Shown in pieces: positions 1-5,304 of a DNA stretch of 5,354 nucleotides. The notes under the pieces were generated by a model. That model did not search any database and was not told the origin of the DNA. It worked only from the letters and a program-made list of their open reading frames with translations. Position 1 is the first letter of the stretch. Each line of letters starts with the position of its first letter. The position numbers were made by a program, and so were the translations under genes. The stretch is from an uncultured Caryophanales bacterium (GTDB lineage Bacteria; Bacillota_I; Bacilli_A; Acholeplasmatales; Anaeroplasmataceae). The stretch covers positions 1 through 5,354 of the forward strand of contig CAKZZJ010000145.1 in NCBI GenBank assembly GCA_937885165.1, in the 5' to 3' direction.

Positions 1-399
1 GATAAATATAATGCTTTAATTGATGCCCAAAAGAATTATATGGATGAATATTTCAAGGTTGAAGATCCTGTTGATGAAGAAACAGAAGAAGAAACAGAAG
101 AAAAAACTGAAGAAAATAATGAAGTAAAAGATGAAGCAGTACTTGTTGCTGATACAGAAGATAAAACTGAAGAGGCTTTGGAAACTGAAGCAAAAGAAGA
201 TCAAGCTGAAGATGTGGCTCCAGCATGTGGCACAACTGATCCTGAAGAAGTAAAAGAAGATGTAGCTCCAGCATGTGGTACAACTGATCCTGAAGAAGTA
301 AAAGAAGATGTAGCTCCAGCATGTGGTACATCTGATCCTAATGATGCTAAGGAAGAACCAATTGAAGTTGAAACTGAAACTAAAGAAAATAAAGAATAG
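1..399 (+). CDS. C-terminal part of an unrecognised protein with an acidic, Cys-containing repeat tail (5' end outside window)
   Basis: The reading frame is open from the first base to the TAG at 397-399, giving 132 visible codons. An ATG at 40 exists but has no Shine-Dalgarno, and the frame continues upstream of it without a stop, so I treat this as the end of a longer gene. The first ~20 residues look like the end of a helical, possibly coiled-coil domain (DKYNALIDAQKNYMDEYFK). After that the protein is dominated by Glu, Asp, Thr and Lys with almost no bulky hydrophobics, so it is probably disordered and soluble. It contains a short ETEE/ETEE/KTEE repeat, then three 16-residue units of the type EDVAPACGTTDPEEVK (visible residues 70-117), each with one Cys (76, 92, 108). 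No membrane segment or sorting signal is visible. The transketolase start follows 15 bases after the stop, so the two are probably co-transcribed. I do not recognise the family. A ZapA-like division protein tail is a guess from the helical fragment only. Confidence 0.75.
   Translation, partial: DKYNALIDAQKNYMDEYFKVEDPVDEETEEETEEKTEENNEVKDEAVLVADTEDKTEEALETEAKEDQAEDVAPACGTTDPEEVKEDVAPACGTTDPEEVKEDVAPACGTSDPNDAKEEPIEVETETKENKE
79..114 (+). repeat. 12-bp coding microrepeat (three units)
   Basis: Units at 79-90 and 91-102 are identical (GAAACAGAAGAA, encoding ETEE). The third, 103-114, is a variant encoding KTEE. It lies in frame in the acidic tail of the partial upstream gene. Such purine-rich repeats can change copy number by slippage without shifting the frame. 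Confidence 0.75.
208..351 (+). repeat. Three tandem 48-bp coding repeats, each with one Cys codon
   Basis: The units are 208-255, 256-303 and 304-351. Units 1 and 2 differ at only two of 48 bases by my count (GTG/GTA and GGC/GGT), both synonymous. Unit 3 differs from unit 2 at seven bases, mostly in its last five codons, where PEEVK becomes PNDAK. The shared core is EDVAPACGT(T/S)DP. Because 48 is a multiple of three, gain or loss of a unit keeps the frame. The near identity of units 1 and 2 suggests a recent duplication. Confidence 0.92.
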
Positions 400-401
400 T
401 C

Positions 402-406
402 GGGTG
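402..406 (+). promoter_or_regulatory. Putative non-canonical ribosome binding site of tkt
   Basis: GGGTG lies 8 bases before ATG 415. There is no AGGAGG; the GGTG part can pair with the CACC portion of the 16S anti-Shine-Dalgarno. The same GGGTG appears before mnmG at 2425-2429. This supports the 415 start over ATG 424. Confidence 0.5.
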
Positions 407-414
407 CGTTATTT

Positions 415-2379
415 ATGAGTGCAATGGATAATTATTGTGTTAATGCGTTAAGAGTAATTGCTGCAGAGGAAATTACAAAAGCTAAAAGTGGACATCCTGG
501 TATTGCTCTTGGTGCCGCACCAATATTACATACATTATTTACTAAACATTTGAATATCAATTATGAGGATGAAAAATGGTATAATAGAGACCGCTTTGTT
601 TTATCTGCAGGACATGGTTCTGCACTTTTATATTTGATGCTTAGCTTATCAGGCTTTGGTATCACAATGGATGATATAAAAGAATTTAGACAAAAAGGTA
701 GTAAGACTCCTGGCCATCCTGAATATAAGCATGTTCCAGGTGTTGAAATGACTACAGGTCCTTTAGGTCAAGGTTTCGCAACAGCTGTAGGTATGGCTAT
801 TGCAGAAAATTTCTTAGCTGCTAAATTCAATAGACCTGACTATCATGTTGTTGATCACTATACTTATGTGCTTGTTGGTGATGGTGATTTAGAAGAAGGT
901 GTCGCTATGGAAGCTGCTTCCTTAGCTGGACATCTAGGTGTAAAAAAATTAATTGCTTTATATGACTCAAATGATATTCAACTTGATAGTGAAGTAGCTG
1001 ATACAAACAATGATGATGTTAAAGAAAAATTCGAATCAATGGGCTGGGATTATTTCAATGTTAAAGATGGTAATGACTGTGAATACATTGATAGGATTAT
1101 CAAGCTTGCTAAAAATTCATCTAGACCAGCGATAATTGAAATAAAGACAATCATCGGTCATGGCGCGCCAAATAGCGGTGAAAAATCAGTTCATGGTAAA
1201 CCGCTTTCAAAAGAAGACATTGAAGAACTAAAGAAAAATTTAGGTGCCAACATCAATGATTTTGATTTCCCTGATGTTGTTGTAAGCTATTACAAAAAAA
1301 CAGTAATAGATAGAGGCTATCAAGCATGTAGCGAATGGAATGAAATGCTACGTTATTATGCACAAGATTATAGCGAAGAACATAAATTATTCATCAAATT
1401 TATGTATGATGAATTTGAAGATGTTGATTTAAGCAAACTTCACAAATATGAAGCAGGCTCAAATAAATCTACCCGTCAGATGATGGGTGAAATATTCCAA
1501 GATATTTCAATTCAGTTGCCTAATTTAATCGGTGGATCTGCAGACTTATCTTCATCTACAATGATTAAAGGCGCTGATGGTAGTTTATCAGCTTCAAATC
1601 CAACAGGAAGAAATATATTATATGGTGTACGTGAACATGCGATGGGCGCTATCGCAAACGGACTTACACTTTATGGTGGATTAAGAGGAGTTGCATCTGG
1701 TTTCTTTGTATTCAGTGACTATCTAAGACCAGCAATTAGACTTGCTGCTATAATGAAGATTCCTTCAATTTTCTTATTCTCACATGATTCAGTATGTGTA
1801 GGAGAAGATGGCCCGACTCATCAGCCAGTTGAACAGTTAACATCATTTAGATGTATGCCTAATGTTAATATCGCAAGACCTGCTGATGCTCATGAACTTG
1901 AAGCAATGATGGTTAATGCTGTAAAGAATAATGATTATCCTTCAGTTATTGTATCAACAAGACAAGGTGTAACTAATCTAGATTCAACTGATGAAAATAA
2001 AGCCTTACTTGGTGCTTATAAAGTATTTGAGGCAAATAAGAATTCTAAATTCGCGATTATATCTTGTGGATCTGAACTTGAACTTGCAGTAAATGTTGCT
2101 AAAAAATATAAAGAAGAAGGAATAAATGTAGATGTAATTTCAATGCCATCTATGTTCTTATTCGAAAGACAGCCTGAAAAATATAAAGCTGAATTACTTA
2201 ATAAGTATGATGTTAAGTATGCTATAGAAATGGGCTCTACAATGTCTTGGTATAAATATGCTCATTATGTATATGGTATTGATGAATTTGGTGCTTCAAT
2301 GCCGTTAAAAGAAATTTATGAATATTATGGATTTACAGTTGATAATATTTATAATGAAACCAAAAAAGTTTTTAAATAA
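415..2379 (+). CDS. tkt: Transketolase (EC 2.2.1.1)
   Basis: This thiamine-diphosphate enzyme moves two-carbon ketol units between sugar phosphates in the cytosolic non-oxidative pentose phosphate pathway. The 654-residue length is close to the usual ~660. The N-terminal ThDP-binding domain has SGHPG (His27), SAGHGS (His67), TPGHPE (His101), TGPLGQG (114-120) and the Mg/ThDP motif GDGDLEEG (155-162) with the downstream Asn186. VHGKPL supplies His260. The pyrimidine domain has GGSADLSSS, VREHAMGAIANG (catalytic Glu407), the HDS...GEDGPTHQPVEQ segment (458-474, His469) and the phosphate-binding Arg516 in STRQ. A C-terminal transketolase domain ends with GIDEFGASMP. All key catalytic residues are present, so it should be active. 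Cys461 replaces a usual Gly in HDSxGxGEDGP. I chose ATG 415 because GGGTG at 402-406 sits 8 bases upstream; ATG 424 is less well placed. It probably shares a transcript with the upstream gene and is followed by a terminator hairpin. Confidence 0.97.
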   Translation: MSAMDNYCVNALRVIAAEEITKAKSGHPGIALGAAPILHTLFTKHLNINYEDEKWYNRDRFVLSAGHGSALLYLMLSLSGFGITMDDIKEFRQKGSKTPGHPEYKHVPGVEMTTGPLGQGFATAVGMAIAENFLAAKFNRPDYHVVDHYTYVLVGDGDLEEGVAMEAASLAGHLGVKKLIALYDSNDIQLDSEVADTNNDDVKEKFESMGWDYFNVKDGNDCEYIDRIIKLAKNSSRPAIIEIKTIIGHGAPNSGEKSVHGKPLSKEDIEELKKNLGANINDFDFPDVVVSYYKKTVIDRGYQACSEWNEMLRYYAQDYSEEHKLFIKFMYDEFEDVDLSKLHKYEAGSNKSTRQMMGEIFQDISIQLPNLIGGSADLSSSTMIKGADGSLSASNPTGRNILYGVREHAMGAIANGLTLYGGLRGVASGFFVFSDYLRPAIRLAAIMKIPSIFLFSHDSVCVGEDGPTHQPVEQLTSFRCMPNVNIARPADAHELEAMMVNAVKNNDYPSVIVSTRQGVTNLDSTDENKALLGAYKVFEANKNSKFAIISCGSELELAVNVAKKYKEEGINVDVISMPSMFLFERQPEKYKAELLNKYDVKYAIEMGSTMSWYKYAHYVYGIDEFGASMPLKEIYEYYGFTVDNIYNETKKVFK

Positions 2380-2388
2380 TTAAACTTG

Positions 2389-2422
2389 GAAATTATGGAT
2401 GGAAACATCCTAATTTCTTTTT
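2389..2422 (+). terminator. Intrinsic terminator between tkt and mnmG
   Basis: The left arm 2389-2401 (GAAATTATGGATG) pairs with 2406-2417 (CATCCTAATTTC) around a GAAA tetraloop at 2402-2405. This gives 12 base pairs with a single bulged T at 2396. A run of five T follows at 2418-2422. The hairpin starts 9 bases after the transketolase stop. The mnmG Shine-Dalgarno lies only three bases past the T-run, so this may be a partial terminator or attenuator that lets some transcription continue into mnmG. No alternative antiterminator pairing was obvious to me. Confidence 0.85.
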
Positions 2423-2424
2423 AA

Positions 2425-2429
2425 GGGTG
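2425..2429 (+). promoter_or_regulatory. Putative ribosome binding site of mnmG
   Basis: GGGTG within AAGGGTGT lies 6 bases ahead of ATG 2436. It has the same core as the tkt site and follows the terminator T-run almost directly. It supports the 2436 start. Confidence 0.55.
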
Positions 2430-2435
2430 TAAAAA

Positions 2436-4325
2436 ATGAATGAATTTGATGTAATTGTTGTTGGTGGAGGCCATGCTGGAGTTGAGGCATCTTTAGCTAC
2501 AGCCAACATGGGTCTAAAGACATTATTAGTTACAGGGAATTTAAATATGCTTTCATCTATGCCATGTAATCCGTCAATTGGTGGACCTGCAAAAGGAATA
2601 GTCGTAAGAGAAATCGATGCTTTAGGCGGATATATGGGTAAGAATGCTGATTTATGTCAGATACAAAGAAAGATGCTTAATAAATCCAAAGGTCCTGCTG
2701 TATGGTCCTTAAGATTTCAAATAGATAAGCTTCTTTATGTAAAAGAAATGAAAAAGCATCTAGAAGAAACAAAAAATCTAACACTGCTAGAGGCTTATGT
2801 AGATGATATATTAACTTTGGATAATAAAGCTATCGGTGTAGCTTTAGAAAATCAAGAAAAATATTATTCAAAGGCTGTAATAATAACTACAGGAACGTAT
2901 CTTGACAGTAGAATCTTAGTTGGACATAATACAAAGCGTGAAGGGCCTGATAAACAAAAAACATCCAAGGGTATAAGTAGTGCTTTAAAAAGATTAGGTT
3001 TTGAAATAGTGAGACTTAAGACGGGAACGCCTCCACGTATTAAAGCATCTACCATAGATTTTTCTAAAACTAGTATTGAATATGGCGATAAAGAAGATTG
3101 GCATTTTAGTTTTGATAGTGGCTATGATGCTATACTAGGTAAGGATCTACCATGTTATCTGACATATACTAATTTAGATATACATAGCTTAATATTAAAT
3201 AATCTTGATAAATCAGCTATGTATGGCGGCATAGTTGAAGGTGTAGGTCCTAGATATTGTCCATCAATTGAAGATAAGGTAGTAAGATTTAAGGATAAAG
3301 AAAGACATCAGATATTTTATGAACCAGAATCATTAGAAATTGATGAAGAATATATTCAGGGTTTTTCGACATCAATGCCAGAAGATGTTCAGGATAGAAT
3401 GATAAGAATGCTTCCTGGATTAAAGGATGCTGAAGTTATAAGATATGCATACGCTATAGAATATGATGCCATAAACCCACTTGATCTATGGCCTACGCTA
3501 GAAACTAAAATAATATCATCGCTTTATACTGCAGGTCAGATTAATGGTACATCAGGGTATGAAGAAGCTGCAGGACAAGGAATAATAGCCGGAATTAATG
3601 CAGGATTAAAAATCATGGGTAAAGATCCTTTAATTCTAAAAAGAAATGAAGCATATATCGGCGTAATGATTGACGATTTGGTTACTAAAGGGACTAAAGA
3701 ACCTTATAGATTACTTACATCAAGGGCTGAATACCGCTTATTATTAAGACATGATAATGCTGATTTAAGATTGAGAAAAAAAGGTTATTATGCAGGCTTA
3801 ATATCTGATAAACAATATAATGATTTATTATTTAAAGAAGAAATGATAAATAAATGCAAATTAGAATTTGAAGGATATAAAATATCACTTAAGATGATTA
3901 ATGATATTTTAAATATTCATAATTTAACATTAGTTAATGAATCTATGACTATTTCAAATCTTTTAAAAAGGCCGGAAATAAATTTAGATATCATATTAGA
4001 AATTATGAATAAATATAATTTAGCATTTAATTTAGAATATAGTAGTGATGTCTTAAATCAGGTAGAAATATTTTATAAATATGACGGCTATATTAATAAA
4101 TCTATAGAACAAGCATCCAAAATGGCACATTATGATAATTTAGAAATACCGAAGGATTTAGATTATGATGATGTAGGTAATTTAGCACTTGAGGCTTTAG
4201 AAAAATTAAAGAAAATTAGGCCTATAAGTATAGGACAGGCATCAAGAATCAGTGGTATAAATCCATCTGATATATCTGTATTATTAGTATATTTAAGAAA
4301 AGAAAAGAAGAAAAATGAACTTTAA
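2436..4325 (+). CDS. mnmG: tRNA uridine-5-carboxymethylaminomethyl modification enzyme MnmG (GidA)
   Basis: This FAD enzyme works with the GTPase MnmE to install the carboxymethylaminomethyl group on C5 of wobble U34 in certain tRNAs, using methylenetetrahydrofolate; the modification supports accurate decoding of purine-ending codons. Its 629 residues match the family (~620-630). It begins with the dinucleotide-binding VIVVGGGHAGVEAS (GGGHAG at 10-15). Next are MPCNPSIGGPAKG with Cys44, and GPRYCPSIEDK with Cys275; these two cysteines match the family's conserved redox/catalytic pair (Cys47 and Cys277 in E. coli). GTSGYEEAAGQG (371-382) and the Rossmann-end YIGVMIDDLVTKGTKEPYRLLTSRAEYRL signature follow (named by its ends, split here for length: YIGVMIDDLV, then TSRAEYRLLLRHDNADLRL). 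The helical C-terminus, which contacts MnmE and tRNA, ends with IGQASRISGINPSDISVLL. MnmE is not in the window. The gene overlaps rsmG by 11 bases. Confidence 0.98.
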   Translation: MNEFDVIVVGGGHAGVEASLATANMGLKTLLVTGNLNMLSSMPCNPSIGGPAKGIVVREIDALGGYMGKNADLCQIQRKMLNKSKGPAVWSLRFQIDKLLYVKEMKKHLEETKNLTLLEAYVDDILTLDNKAIGVALENQEKYYSKAVIITTGTYLDSRILVGHNTKREGPDKQKTSKGISSALKRLGFEIVRLKTGTPPRIKASTIDFSKTSIEYGDKEDWHFSFDSGYDAILGKDLPCYLTYTNLDIHSLILNNLDKSAMYGGIVEGVGPRYCPSIEDKVVRFKDKERHQIFYEPESLEIDEEYIQGFSTSMPEDVQDRMIRMLPGLKDAEVIRYAYAIEYDAINPLDLWPTLETKIISSLYTAGQINGTSGYEEAAGQGIIAGINAGLKIMGKDPLILKRNEAYIGVMIDDLVTKGTKEPYRLLTSRAEYRLLLRHDNADLRLRKKGYYAGLISDKQYNDLLFKEEMINKCKLEFEGYKISLKMINDILNIHNLTLVNESMTISNLLKRPEINLDIILEIMNKYNLAFNLEYSSDVLNQVEIFYKYDGYINKSIEQASKMAHYDNLEIPKDLDYDDVGNLALEALEKLKKIRPISIGQASRISGINPSDISVLLVYLRKEKKKNEL

Positions 4326-5007
4326 TGAAGAATGTAGCAAATTAGGTATATATATAAATAAGGATATAGAAGATAAGTTTTATAATTATTATTTGGAATT
4401 AGTTAGAGTAAATGAAAATATGAATCTAACTAATATAACTGAACTAAATGATGTTTATAATAAACATTTTTTAGATTCTCTATATTTAAATAAAGCTATA
4501 GATAAAGAGTCATTTAGTTTATGTGATGTAGGAAGTGGTGCAGGGTTTCCCGCAATACCACTTGCAATAACTAATTCCAATTCAGATATAGTTATAATTG
4601 ATTCTTTAAATAAGAGAATAAATTTTTTAAACAACACGATTAGATTACTTGGTTTAGATAATGTAAAAGCTATCGCCAAAAGAGCTGAAGAAGCAAAAGA
4701 ATATTTTAATAAATTTGATTATGTAACTGCAAGAGCAGTTGCTAAATTAAATATATTACTTGAGATATGTATGCCTCTTGTAAAGCTAGGTGGATCTTTT
4801 ATAGCGATGAAATCTATAAATTATGAGGATGAATTAAATGATTCAAAAAAAGCTATAGATATACTTGGTGGTAAATTAAGCAACATCATTACTTATGACT
4901 TAAAAGATGATGCAGGAAAAAGATCTCTTATAATTATAAATAAGGTTAGAGAAACTCCTAATAAATACCCAAGGTTGTTTAAAAAGATAAAGGAGAATCC
5001 TTTATGA
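4315..5007 (+). CDS. rsmG: 16S rRNA (guanine-527-N7)-methyltransferase RsmG (GidB)
   Basis: RsmG uses S-adenosylmethionine to methylate N7 of G527 in the 530 loop of 16S rRNA; loss in other bacteria gives low-level streptomycin resistance. The 230-residue length fits Firmicutes members (~239 in Bacillus subtilis). Visible signatures are ENMNLTNI and KHFLDSLYL in the N-terminal region, the SAM-binding motif CDVGSGAGFPAIPL (70-83), IIDSLNKRINFL (the acidic end of the second strand), KRAEEAKEYF, and FDYVTARAVAKLNILLE with Arg140 at the active-site TARAV motif. The C-terminus has ETPNKYPR and ends KENPL, as usual in the family. The start ATG 4315 lies inside the last codons of mnmG, an 11-base overlap that suggests translational coupling. 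Only a weak purine-rich site (AGAAAAGAAG) precedes it, in the Lys-rich tail codons of mnmG. It overlaps the next gene by ATGA. Confidence 0.97.
   Translation: MNFNEECSKLGIYINKDIEDKFYNYYLELVRVNENMNLTNITELNDVYNKHFLDSLYLNKAIDKESFSLCDVGSGAGFPAIPLAITNSNSDIVIIDSLNKRINFLNNTIRLLGLDNVKAIAKRAEEAKEYFNKFDYVTARAVAKLNILLEICMPLVKLGGSFIAMKSINYEDELNDSKKAIDILGGKLSNIITYDLKDDAGKRSLIIINKVRETPNKYPRLFKKIKENPL
4987..5005 (+). promoter_or_regulatory. Shine-Dalgarno of the DUF951 gene inside a perfect inverted repeat
   Basis: AAAGGAG (4989-4995) is a strong ribosome binding site 8 bases before ATG 5004. It lies in an exact 8-bp inverted repeat: ATAAAGGA (4987-4994), loop GAA (4995-4997), TCCTTTAT (4998-5005). In RNA the right arm would cover the AU of the start codon and pair with most of the Shine-Dalgarno. 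The site is also the end of the rsmG reading frame, so ribosomes finishing rsmG would open the hairpin. This is a direct sequence observation; the regulatory role is inferred. Confidence 0.65.
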
Positions 5008-5189
5008 AATATGAGCTTGATGATATCGTAGTAACAAAAAAGGGTCATGTATGTGGTTCTGATAAATGGAGGGTTATCAGGCAGGGGTTAAGCATCAAAC
5101 TTGAATGTATGGGATGCAAAAGAGTAATAATGCTTGATTCTTATGAATTAGATAAAAGAGTAAAGAAAATAGAAAAAAGTAATTCCTGA
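5004..5189 (+). CDS. DUF951 family small protein (YyzM-like)
   Basis: This 61-residue protein matches the DUF951 pattern: an N-terminal YELDDIVVTKKGHVCGSDKWRVIRQG segment (split for reading: YELDDIVVTKKGHVCGS, then DKWRVIRQG), followed by LECMGCKRVIML and a basic end DKRVKKI. His15, Cys17, Cys35 and Cys38 could form a zinc or metal site; that is inference. The family is widespread in Firmicutes and, as far as I know, lacks a defined function; B. subtilis YyzM is the relative I recall. It is charged, has no signal peptide or membrane segment, and is probably cytosolic and possibly nucleic-acid binding. The start overlaps the rsmG stop (ATGA) and has a strong Shine-Dalgarno. Being last in a tRNA/rRNA modification block hints at a translation-related role, but that is guilt by association. 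Its stop codon lies in the loop of the terminator. Confidence 0.9.
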   Translation: MKYELDDIVVTKKGHVCGSDKWRVIRQGLSIKLECMGCKRVIMLDSYELDKRVKKIEKSNS

Positions 5190-5205
5190 AGTGGAATTAT
5201 TTTTT
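5173..5205 (+). terminator. Intrinsic terminator ending the mnmG-rsmG-DUF951 block, possibly bidirectional
   Basis: TAATTCC (5180-5186) pairs with GGAATTA (5193-5199) around loop TGAAGT (5187-5192). Six A (5173-5178) precede the stem and six T (5200-5205) follow it, so the stem may extend by A-U pairs and one G-U pair. The A-run/T-run symmetry means it could also stop transcription on the minus strand. The left arm lies in coding sequence, and the DUF951 stop TGA (5187-5189) forms half of the loop. Confidence 0.85.
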
Positions 5206-5226
5206 ATTAAATATATTATTTAATAA
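5204..5226. repeat. Perfect 9-bp A/T inverted repeat after the terminator
   Basis: TTATTAAAT (5204-5212) and ATTTAATAA (5218-5226) are exact reverse complements around ATATT. The repeat overlaps the end of the terminator T-run and has no T-run of its own, so it is not a second standard terminator. In such A/T-rich DNA it may be chance. Confidence 0.6.
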
Positions 5227-5233
5227 GAGGTCG

Positions 5234-5275
5234 AAAAAAAGTTTGAAAAAATTTTTTTAAAATTGCAATTTTTTT
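5234..5275. promoter_or_regulatory. A/T-tract (UP-element-like) region with 14-bp palindrome upstream of promoter
   Basis: Runs of A7 (5234-5240), A6 (5246-5251), T7 (5252-5258), A4 (5259-5262) and T7 (5269-5275) lie directly upstream of the -35 box. Their spacing is roughly one helical turn, as in curved DNA and UP elements that bind the RNA polymerase alpha C-terminal domain. The perfect palindrome AAAATTGCAATTTT (5259-5272) lies within it and ends four bases before the -35 box. Function is inferred from position. Confidence 0.55.
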
Positions 5276-5276
5276 G

Positions 5277-5304
5277 TTGACATTAATTTTTAAAATGATA
5301 TAAT
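5277..5304 (+). promoter_or_regulatory. Strong sigma-A-type promoter with extended -10
   Basis: TTGACA (5277-5282) matches the -35 consensus fully. A 16-bp spacer leads to TATAAT (5299-5304), also perfect, with TG at 5296-5297 giving an extended -10. Transcription would start around 5309-5314 and run off the right edge; no start codon with a Shine-Dalgarno follows in the remaining bases. The A/T tracts upstream and the consensus quality are typical of stable-RNA or other very highly expressed genes. The bases just after the -10 are CCCG, a GC-rich discriminator-like stretch. Confidence 0.88.

Noticed and set aside
16..331. Minus-strand open frames opposite the partial upstream gene
   Set aside because: Their products are low-complexity Phe/Leu-rich sequences, the complement of Glu/Lys-rich codons and the 48-bp repeats. 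They have no ribosome binding site and lie antisense to a clear coding frame.
208..351. The 48-bp repeats as a CRISPR array
   Set aside because: The units are directly adjacent without variable spacers, are in frame and encode a protein repeat.
1162..1169. GGCGCGCC, an unusual GC-only palindrome in an A/T-rich gene
   Set aside because: It is explained by codons for the conserved HGAP segment of transketolase; one occurrence has no further meaning.
2328..2355. Possible promoter for mnmG at the end of tkt (TGGATT, 16 bp, TATAAT)
   Set aside because: The -10 is perfect but lies in A/T-rich coding sequence and the -35 matches only three of six. Its transcript would also have to pass the terminator, so the evidence is too weak to annotate.
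2361..2376. A6-G-T5 near the transketolase stop as a hairpin
   Set aside because: It has no room for a loop of normal size and encodes the ordinary Lys/Phe C-terminus. The real hairpin lies downstream.
2864..3055. Minus-strand open frame inside mnmG
   Set aside because: It is antisense to conserved mnmG sequence and has no family resemblance or start signal.
4455..4679. Minus-strand open frame inside rsmG
   Set aside because: It is the shadow of the conserved SAM-binding region of rsmG, with no independent support.
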